10,374 bases of DNA from JBHIEE01 sp046760445 (lineage in GTDB: Bacteria > Acidobacteriota > Aminicenantia > JdFR-78): contig JBHIEE010000100.1 of NCBI GenBank assembly GCA_046760445.1, positions 1 to 10,374 of the forward strand, in the 5' to 3' direction. The notes under the pieces were generated by a model that had not been told where the DNA came from, did not search any database, and worked only from the letters and a program-made list of their open reading frames with translations. Positions 1 to 5,868 of this stretch are shown here, piece by piece. Numbering within the stretch: the first letter of the stretch is position 1; each line of letters opens with the position of its first letter. The position numbers and the translations under genes are program-made.

Positions 1-67
1 ATGCGGAACCATTAATTACGAAATTGTTACCCGAATTAATCCACTTGTGCCCAGGCTCGTAAAATAG
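1..67 (+). CDS. alr: Alanine racemase, C-terminal end (partial, 5' part outside window)
   Basis: Reading from base 2 gives 21 codons and a TAG stop at 65-67. The peptide begins CGTINYEIVTRI and ends NPLVPRLVK. This matches the C-terminal signature of PLP-dependent alanine racemases, which typically read GTIPYEILTRIxxRVPR. The enzyme interconverts L- and D-alanine for peptidoglycan synthesis in the cytoplasm. The catalytic lysine and tyrosine lie upstream of the window and cannot be checked. The usual proline before Tyr-Glu is Asn here. The gene points rightward, towards the leftward cluster, and its stop abuts the end of a small leftward frame. The call rests on a short tail but the motif is distinctive. 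Confidence 0.75.
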   Translation, partial: CGTINYEIVTRINPLVPRLVK

Positions 68-240
68 CTAACAGAGCTTTTCAATGCTGTCTTCCTTATT
101 AAAGTCCTTACCAACAAAAAGACGTTCTAATATTTCTCAAATATAATCAAATTATTACGCTCTAATAACCATTGAGTAAGCAGTTCTTTTAATAATTTAT
201 ACTCTGAAAGTTCAATAATTTTTTTGTGTATTTTTAGCAT
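68..240 (-). pseudogene. Small unrecognised ORF, apparently frameshifted
   Basis: An ATG at 240-238, 11 bases after the stop of the exported-protein gene and preceded by a weak AAGGA site, opens a 37-codon frame ending at TAG 129-127. The frame one base over continues directly as LERLFVGKDFNKEDSIEKLC and stops at 70-68, right beside the alr stop. A single missing T near 127-133 would join the two parts into a 57-residue, helix-rich, lysine- and leucine-rich protein. I do not recognise the family. It could be a decayed gene, an assembly indel, a genuine 37-residue gene (127-240), or chance reading in AT-rich DNA. Nothing else fills the gap between alr and the exported-protein gene. Confidence 0.3.
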
Positions 241-251
241 TTTTGTTCCTT

Positions 252-857
252 TTATTTATCTCTTTTTTTCTTTTTTCTATAATCTTTCCCTTCTTTACCC
301 TTTCCTTTGTTTTTAGAAGGTCCAGCCCAATTAGGCTTTCCTTTTCTTTTCATATTTTCAAGAGCTTTCATTCTTCCTCTTTTTGAAACCTCAAGTGCTC
401 TCAAAATTCCCTTTTTCCCGGGTTCTGGAACCTTTTCCAAAACTCTCCTTAAAACTTCCTCATGTTTTTGGGTAGCTTTTAATATTCTTTCATATGCATT
501 TTTAGTTCCTTTTTTTCTAAAATCCTTTACTCTGCTAAGGTTTCCAAATATTCCCTTTTCTACAATTTTTGAATAAAGAGAGGCCATGTTTTCTGCCTCT
601 TTTATCCGATTTTTCTTAGATAATTCATTTGTCGCTTCTACTAAATCAGTTGCCATCTCATTGAATAACTCAGCTCTTTTTATGGAATCATCGGTTAAGT
701 CTATCTTTACGCTTTTCTCAATTAATCTATTTATCAATCTTTGGTGAATTTCCTTTTCTGTATTCTCCTCGGATCCATTTCCAACTAGTCTCTCTTGGGC
801 AAGAATTATCCCACCTAAAGAGAGAATTATAAACATCATTAAAGCCTTTCTATTCAT
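252..857 (-). CDS. Exported DUF5667-like protein with polybasic C-terminal tail
   Basis: This is a 201-residue protein of unknown function. Residues 1-21 look like a signal peptide: MNRK, a hydrophobic stretch to about residue 19, then a possible cleavage after the Ala of IILAQE, so the mature protein probably lies outside the cytoplasmic membrane. No lipobox cysteine is present. Residues about 55-160 are charged and helical. The segment from KHEEVLRRVLEKVPE through ILRALEVSKRG (about 131-161) resembles the DUF5667 domain, in which a KH-VL-VLEKVPE-A--AI-RAIE pattern recurs. The last 40 residues are dominated by Lys, Arg and Gly, including RKKKKRDK at the very end. The start is fixed by AGGAGG five bases before ATG. 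It lies 68 bases after the kinase gene on the same strand, so cotranscription is likely. The basic tail may bind nucleic acid, phospholipid or anionic polymers; that is a guess. Confidence 0.65.
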   Translation of the reverse strand: MNRKALMMFIILSLGGIILAQERLVGNGSEENTEKEIHQRLINRLIEKSVKIDLTDDSIKRAELFNEMATDLVEATNELSKKNRIKEAENMASLYSKIVEKGIFGNLSRVKDFRKKGTKNAYERILKATQKHEEVLRRVLEKVPEPGKKGILRALEVSKRGRMKALENMKRKGKPNWAGPSKNKGKGKEGKDYRKKKKRDK

Positions 858-925
858 AACTTCCTCCTTGTAAAAATTTATTTTTTGAAATCAATAGATT
901 TTTATCAAGGCTTAATAATTGCTTC

Positions 926-3900
926 TTAGAGGGATTTCTTTGCCAATCTCATTGCCTCTCTAAGCATATTTAATACTTGTTTAAGCTTAAAAGGCTTAGA
1001 GACAATTAGATCCACTCCACACTCTTTTACTTTCTTCTTATCAATCTGGACTCCCCACCCGGTAATCAAAATAATGGGAGTCTCTGGACTGAGATTCTTG
1101 ATAGCCTTAGCTACCTCCCAACCACTTATCTCTGGCATACCTAAGTCCGTAAAAACAACATCAAAAGAAGGAGTAACCTTTCCTGATGAGTCAGTTTTCA
1201 AATCCTTTTTAAAAACATCTAAACCTTCCCTTCCTGAAGCTACTGCTACCACTCTATGATTCTGGGAAGCTAAAATATCAGAAAGAATGGAACGAACACT
1301 ATCTTCATCATCTATAATTAAGATATTGACAGGTTCTATCTTAGGTAAAGTGATAGAAATTTTCTTCCTCTGTTTTGCCTCTAAAGCGACAGGCAGTTCA
1401 ATGGTAAAAGTCGTTCCCTTTCCTTCTTCACTTTCTATATCTATCTTTCCTCCATGCCTGGTGATTATTCCATAAGCAACACTCAACCCTAAACCTGTTC
1501 CTTTCACACCTTTAGTTGTAAAGAAAGGATCGAAAACTCTTTTCTTTATTTCTTCAGACATTCCCTTGCCAGTATCTATTATTGAAAGGAGAACTCTTTC
1601 CCCTTTGGCCTCAGTTTTTAAAGTAATTTTCCCTCCTTGGGGCATAGCTTCTACAGCGTTGAGGATCATATTGATCAATACTTCTCTAAGTTCAGATGGA
1701 TTCCCATTTACAGGTAAAATATCTTCTAATTCAGTTCTCACTTCAATTTTTATTCCCTTTTTCTGTGATTCATCCTTCCACTTTGGTTTAGTCACTTCTA
1801 AAACATCCTTCACAATCTGATTCATATCCACCTTGACGAAACTCTCGTCCTTTTTCAATCGGGTGAATTCTTGAATCCTCCTCACTGTCTCAGCCCCATC
1901 TAATGCTGCTTGCTCAATAACCTTTAACCAGTTTCTAAGTTTTTCACTCTTCACCTCACGCAAAAGGAGTTCCGCTCTTCCTAGAATAGCAGCTAAAACA
2001 TTGTTAAAGTCGTGAGCTACTCCTCCTGCCATTTCTCCTAAAGCTCTCATTTTCTCAGATTGGGCAAATATCTCCTGTAACTTTTTTTGCTCTGTGATAT
2101 CTTTAGCTATATGAACAGAGCCTATACATTCTCCCTGTTGATTAAAAAGAGGTGAACAGGTAATCATCATTGTTCTTTTGGTAATTGGATCATATATTTC
2201 TTCTACTGTTGGTTGCTTGGTTAGTAGAGTCTTAATATGGGGACAATTTTGGGGAGGAACCCCACTGTGATGAACTATTTGATAACATTTCTTACCGATT
2301 ACTTGTCTGGGAGTAATACCAACTTGTTGAGCAAATGCTTTGTTAACTTTCAATATTTTGTGTTCTTTATCATGAAGAGACACTGCATCAGCAATAGAAT
2401 CGAATGTCTCTTCCCATTCTTTTTTCCCTTGTATTACTTTTTCAAAAAGTCGGGCATTCTCAATGGCTACTGCTACTTGGTCAGCAAAGATAGTAAGAAT
2501 ACGGAGGTCATGTTCAATGAAAAGCTGGTTTCCCCGCTTATTGAAAACCGAGAGGCAACCAATAATCTCACCCTTAATCCTGAGAGGAGCGGTCACCATG
2601 GCGTTGATTCCTACTTCCCGGGCTATGTTCTTACTCGTCCGTTTATCTTTTAAAACATCATTCACCAATAGGGACTTACCCTCCTTGATTACCCAACCTT
2701 GCAAACCTATGTGGGCTGGCCTAGATCTTCCAAGCAGTTTGCTGATATTTTCGCCGTAACATGCTACATAAGTCCGAGTCTGTTTGTCATCATCAAGTAA
2801 ATTAACGGCTGACCCTTCGGCCTTGGTTAACTCGCTCGCCCTCTCCACTACCAAATGCAAAAGTTTTTTCAATTCTAACTCGCTCACTACTATTCTGCTT
2901 ATTTCTTGGACAGTGGAGAGTTCATATAATCGTTGAGAAAGACTCTCGAAAAGTCGAGCATTCTTGATGGCAATAGAAGCTTGATTAGCAAAGATCTGAG
3001 CAAGCCCAATTTCGTCTGAGCTAAAAACTCGAGGACTATTTTTACTGTAAATATTGAGAGTACCAATTAGCTTGCCAGATTCTAAAAGCGGGACAGTCAA
3101 TACTGTACAAAGACGTTCTTTTTTGATGAGATTAACATCTCCGAAAGGATTAACTCGAAGGTCTTTTCTCACGATAGGTAAAAATTCTCCTTTTGGCATG
3201 ACTATTGAATAGACTCGATCTTTTGGAATGCGCTGTTGCTTAACATATTCATCAGATAGTCCATAACTGGCTCTTATAATAAGATTCTCTTCTCTTTCAT
3301 CCCAGAGCATTAGGCTAGTAGCAGAAGCAGTAAAAGACTGAGCAGCTTTGTCAGTAATCATTTGCAAAAGCGATCTTAGATCGAGCTCAGAGAGAATAGC
3401 TGCCGAAGTTGTTTGGAGGCTGGTTAATTCTTGCCGACGACGTTTTTCTGTCTCAAAGAGTCGGGCATTTTCAATAGCCACTCCTACCCGATCAGCTAAG
3501 ATAGTAAATAATCTTAGTTCTTCGGGAGTGAATTTTCGAGGATGGAGTCTTCCTGAAAAAAGAACGCCAATAAACTTTTCCCCTGCTTTTATGGGTGTAA
3601 TCATTGCAGATTTAACAGGAAATCTCTCAATGAAAGAATCTATTTTTCTAAAACCTCTCTTTTGATCTGGAAGAAGTATTGATTTTCCTTCTTTAAATGC
3701 TCGCCCAATAATCCCTTCCCCAGGTTCTATTGTGATTTTTTTGAGGTCTTCTCTTCCCAGTCCAAACGCTCCTCTTACTATCAGCTTCTGAATTAACTCA
3801 TCATAAAGGAAAAGAGCAGCTCTCTCTGCTTTCATTAACCTCGTGGCTTTGTCCATTGCCAAGCTGTAAATCTCCTCGATATTTAACCCAGCTGCAGGAA

Positions 3901-4012
3901 TTGAAGATATCTCATAAAGAACTGAGAGTTCGACTACTCTTTTCTCTATATCAATTAATGATTGAGAGTTATTATTGGATTGTGAATTTTTGACTTGTCT
4001 TTTTTTAACCAT
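926..4012 (-). CDS. Hybrid sensor histidine kinase: GAF-GAF-GAF-PAS-HisKA-HATPase-REC
   Basis: A soluble kinase of about 1028 residues with no membrane segment, so a cytoplasmic sensor. Three GAF domains (about 45-188, 211-357, 380-524) each end in an ENARLFE- or KNARLFE-type signalling helix. A PAS domain follows (about 535-640). The dimerisation/phosphoacceptor domain has H667 in the motif AGGVAHDFNNVLA. The ATPase domain keeps the N box (N785), DTGKGM (from D813), FDPFFTTK and GTGLGLS (838-844). A C-terminal receiver keeps D901/D902, phosphoacceptor D956 (FTDLGMPE), T984 and K1006. All catalytic residues are present, so it should autophosphorylate and pass phosphate to its own receiver. 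No HPt or DNA-binding output domain is attached. AGGAGGA at 4021-4027 serves either TTG 4015 or ATG 4012; I chose ATG, and numbering follows it. It lies downstream of the FIST gene with a gap of about 50 bases, which suggests FIST feeds a signal to it. Confidence 0.93.
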   Translation of the reverse strand: MVKKRQVKNSQSNNNSQSLIDIEKRVVELSVLYEISSIPAAGLNIEEIYSLAMDKATRLMKAERAALFLYDELIQKLIVRGAFGLGREDLKKITIEPGEGIIGRAFKEGKSILLPDQKRGFRKIDSFIERFPVKSAMITPIKAGEKFIGVLFSGRLHPRKFTPEELRLFTILADRVGVAIENARLFETEKRRRQELTSLQTTSAAILSELDLRSLLQMITDKAAQSFTASATSLMLWDEREENLIIRASYGLSDEYVKQQRIPKDRVYSIVMPKGEFLPIVRKDLRVNPFGDVNLIKKERLCTVLTVPLLESGKLIGTLNIYSKNSPRVFSSDEIGLAQIFANQASIAIKNARLFESLSQRLYELSTVQEISRIVVSELELKKLLHLVVERASELTKAEGSAVNLLDDDKQTRTYVACYGENISKLLGRSRPAHIGLQGWVIKEGKSLLVNDVLKDKRTSKNIAREVGINAMVTAPLRIKGEIIGCLSVFNKRGNQLFIEHDLRILTIFADQVAVAIENARLFEKVIQGKKEWEETFDSIADAVSLHDKEHKILKVNKAFAQQVGITPRQVIGKKCYQIVHHSGVPPQNCPHIKTLLTKQPTVEEIYDPITKRTMMITCSPLFNQQGECIGSVHIAKDITEQKKLQEIFAQSEKMRALGEMAGGVAHDFNNVLAAILGRAELLLREVKSEKLRNWLKVIEQAALDGAETVRRIQEFTRLKKDESFVKVDMNQIVKDVLEVTKPKWKDESQKKGIKIEVRTELEDILPVNGNPSELREVLINMILNAVEAMPQGGKITLKTEAKGERVLLSIIDTGKGMSEEIKKRVFDPFFTTKGVKGTGLGLSVAYGIITRHGGKIDIESEEGKGTTFTIELPVALEAKQRKKISITLPKIEPVNILIIDDEDSVRSILSDILASQNHRVVAVASGREGLDVFKKDLKTDSSGKVTPSFDVVFTDLGMPEISGWEVAKAIKNLSPETPIILITGWGVQIDKKKVKECGVDLIVSKPFKLKQVLNMLREAMRLAKKSL

Positions 4013-4062
4013 CAACTAATTCCTCCTTGTAAATAATCAGCATGATTTTAACTGTAAAATGG

Positions 4063-5244
4063 TTACGAGGCAATCACGCACACCACCACTGTTTTATTGT
4101 GAAATACGGGAGGTCCTCCATTAGCTGACGCTATCTCTCCAAAGGTAAAGAATCCAATTAAAGGTACATCTCTGCCAATAACACTTCTGATAGTATCTAA
4201 TTCTCTCTGAGCATCTTTTCCTAAAAGTAGAAGTCTTGAGACACAATCAAATACAATCGCTATAGCAGGCTTTCTCTTTCCTAATGAATTTACTGCCTTT
4301 TGAGCACTCTCTTTAGCTGCCCGAATAACAGATTCATTGTCCCCTTTCATTATTCTTACCGCTGAGTTTTCGGGCACTTCAGCCACACAAATTATAGAGC
4401 CATCCTTTTCTACTTTGAGTGGATCTCTAATAGTATATCCTCCGGTAACGTCAGGTAAACCTAAAGGATGCCTCATGCCAAACTCAGGAAAATTCTCTGC
4501 ATTAAGTTTGGGAGTTACATCTCCAAAATAATCAAGATAAGCTTCAAAGGCCGGACGTCCTTCAATTTCTCTAATAATTTTTCCCTCAGATTTGGTGACA
4601 ACCAAAGGTCTACCCACAGGAGACCACCCGTGTCCAACTCCAATCCCAATTGGAACTTCGGAAGTGATAAGGGCAACAGAGATGGCATCGTTATACACTT
4701 CACTGTCGATAAACTGATGGGTTTTGATAAACTTTACATTGTCACCAGCTCCTCCACCAACCAGCTGATAAGGAGGGCCTAACTTTTCATAAACACCTCT
4801 TACCAGCTCACATACATTGCAGGTCAAACCATCAGGAAGCATAAGCAAAGTAGGAGGATATTTGTAGCCACTCACTGGTTCTTTATCCATTATTTTTTTG
4901 GCTACTTCTTCACCTGCAAGGCGTGGATTTTGGCTGATGTTATTTACCATGGCAGTTTTGACCTGAAGAACATCAGATTTAAGTGCTAAAACCGCGATGG
5001 AATCTGTAGAAAGACCGTCTTTAGATATCAGTCCTGCCCCGCAACAGCCAACCAAAGGAGCCTCACCCGTAATCGCTCTAATTCCTTCAATCATTTTCTT
5101 TTGATCGAATCTATCAGTGCTAAAAACCAGAACAAAATCAGGATGCTCCCCTTTCATTTCTTTAAGGGCTTTTTGGGCAGCTTCATTAGCAGCTTGGTAA
5201 GAATTTTTAACATTGCTCACTCCAACTCCCACGGAAATAGCCAT
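4063..5244 (-). CDS. FIST-domain sensory protein (FIST_N plus FIST_C)
   Basis: A 393-residue soluble protein made only of a FIST_N region (about 30-225) and a FIST_C region (about 230-385). FIST domains are known as sensory modules found with kinases, cyclic-di-GMP enzymes and chemoreceptors, and are proposed to bind small ligands such as amino acids. Visible signatures are the N-terminal VFSTDRFD and VGCCGAGL segments, the glycine-rich GGGAGD (163-168) and GHGWSPVG (204-211), and the C-terminal FDCVSR (332-337) and GFFTFGE (364-370). The length fits a complete stand-alone FIST protein, with no fused output domain. The start is set by a strong GGAGGGGG a few bases before ATG. It is the first gene of the leftward cluster; the kinase begins about 50 bases after its stop, so it probably acts as that kinase's ligand-binding partner. 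Confidence 0.9.
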   Translation of the reverse strand: MAISVGVGVSNVKNSYQAANEAAQKALKEMKGEHPDFVLVFSTDRFDQKKMIEGIRAITGEAPLVGCCGAGLISKDGLSTDSIAVLALKSDVLQVKTAMVNNISQNPRLAGEEVAKKIMDKEPVSGYKYPPTLLMLPDGLTCNVCELVRGVYEKLGPPYQLVGGGAGDNVKFIKTHQFIDSEVYNDAISVALITSEVPIGIGVGHGWSPVGRPLVVTKSEGKIIREIEGRPAFEAYLDYFGDVTPKLNAENFPEFGMRHPLGLPDVTGGYTIRDPLKVEKDGSIICVAEVPENSAVRIMKGDNESVIRAAKESAQKAVNSLGKRKPAIAIVFDCVSRLLLLGKDAQRELDTIRSVIGRDVPLIGFFTFGEIASANGGPPVFHNKTVVVCVIAS

Positions 5245-5350
5245 TTTCCCCCTCCTTTTTAGTTAAAAAATATTAAAATAATGTATCCTCAAATATATAT
5301 TATATAAATTTCTCTATTTAATTCCCCTTCTTCTCCTTATGAACATAAAA

Positions 5351-5379
5351 AATATAACAGAAATTCCTCTAAGTTGCAA
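5351..5379 (-). promoter_or_regulatory. Putative sigma-70-type promoter for the FIST-kinase cluster
   Basis: Read leftward, TTGCAA (5379-5374), a 17-base spacer and TATATT (5356-5351) resemble -35 and -10 elements. Transcription would begin near 5344 and leave an AT-rich leader of about 100 bases before the FIST start at 5244. No hairpin or riboswitch is evident in that leader. The match is moderate and the DNA is AT-rich, so chance is possible. Confidence 0.4.
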
Positions 5380-5462
5380 GAAAAAGTCGGTGGGAACATC
5401 ATATTTCCTAAAGTCCGATCTTAAAATTTCCAATCTCCTGGAGTAATACTTTATCAAATCAA

Positions 5463-5491
5463 TTGACATTATGCTTTGAAACCAATAGAAT
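5463..5491 (+). promoter_or_regulatory. Near-consensus sigma-70-type promoter for the DUF2007 gene
   Basis: TTGACA at 5463-5468 is a perfect -35 element. After exactly 17 bases comes TAGAAT (5486-5491), five of six matches to the -10 consensus. The expected start of transcription, about seven bases further on at A5498, is only about six bases before the ATG at 5504. This is the best promoter match in the window. It is divergent from the FIST-cluster promoter about 85 bases to the left. Confidence 0.55.
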
Positions 5492-5503
5492 ATATCCACT
5501 TAA

Positions 5504-5764
5504 ATGAGTGATAACAAATTATCGAAGAAAAGGCATCCAAAAACAGGGCTAAAAGAGGTTTATACTGCCTGGGGGTTAGCTGAGGGAGAAGTAATTAAAA
5601 GTTTACTTCAAAGTTATGGAATAAGTTGCACCTTTCTTTCCCAGGTTGCCCACAGTATCCATCCATTTTCTGTTGATGGATTGGGAAAAGTGAAGATTAT
5701 GGTAACCGAAGAGGACTATAATCAAGCAAAGGAATTAATTGAAAAGTCCTCAAAGGAAAAATAA
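5504..5764 (+). CDS. DUF2007 family small protein (putative signal-transducing protein)
   Basis: An 86-residue soluble protein. The segment EVYTAWGLAEGEVIKSLLQS, then YGISCTFLSQ, matches the DUF2007 pattern: a strand, then a helix that selects 'eA-iikslLe--GI-c', then a polar loop. It ends in KIMVTEEDYNQAKELIEKS, the usual final strand and helix. The family is small, ferredoxin-like in predicted fold and loosely labelled signal-transducing (it resembles PII-like folds), but its biochemistry is not established. There is no Shine-Dalgarno sequence: the bases before ATG are ATCCACTTAA, with an in-frame TAA immediately upstream, so no earlier start is possible. A strong promoter suggests an almost leaderless mRNA. 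It stands alone on the + strand between two leftward operons; any link to the neighbouring kinase or to nitrogen control is unproven. Confidence 0.8.
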   Translation: MSDNKLSKKRHPKTGLKEVYTAWGLAEGEVIKSLLQSYGISCTFLSQVAHSIHPFSVDGLGKVKIMVTEEDYNQAKELIEKSSKEK

Positions 5765-5779
5765 ATTTCAAACCACAAA

Positions 5780-5819
5780 TCCCGTAAAGGGACGAGGTCC
5801 CCACGGGACTTTTCGTCCC
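5780..5819. terminator. Compact palindromic element between convergent genes, terminator-like
   Basis: The 104 bases between the DUF2007 and glnE stops hold a dense set of inverted repeats. TCCCGT (5780-5785) pairs with ACGGGA (5803-5808), enclosing GGGAC (5789-5793) with GTCCC (5797-5801). This is followed by CTTTTC, a weak U-tract that would suit rho-independent termination of the rightward transcript. A second GGGAC (5805-5809) pairs with GTCCC (5815-5819). A competing long stem pairs GGGACGA (5789-5795) with TCGTCCC (5813-5819). It is GC-rich inside AT-rich flanks. It may serve both strands, or be a copy of a dispersed palindromic repeat. Confidence 0.55.
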
Positions 5820-5868
5820 AAATTACAAAAACATTAAATCGTGAAGAGTAAAGTGATAAACATAGTTT

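Noticed and set aside
1..66. Leftward open frame over the first 66 bases (peptide containing EPGHKWINSGNN)
   Set aside because: It is antisense to the recognisable alanine racemase tail, which explains the sequence better.
858..925. TTGATA-like promoter between the kinase and exported-protein genes
   Set aside because: The -35 match is fair but no convincing -10 lies at proper spacing in this A/T run. Readthrough from the kinase gene is simpler.
2455..3500. Repeated similar DNA around the ends of the GAF domains (about 2455, 2955 and 3465)
   Set aside because: These encode the shared ENARLFE/ADQVAVAIEN-type GAF ends and are diverged, so they reflect old domain duplication rather than a DNA repeat.
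4045..4060. ATTTTA-ACTG-TAAAAT inverted repeat between the FIST and kinase genes
   Set aside because: Arms are only A and T, so the hairpin would be very weak. Such palindromes are expected by chance in this AT-rich DNA.
5314..5499. 61-codon leftward frame in the FIST/DUF2007 divergent intergenic region
   Set aside because: It starts at a GTG with no ribosome site, overlaps both proposed promoters, and its product has no recognisable domain. It most likely reads through regulatory DNA by chance.
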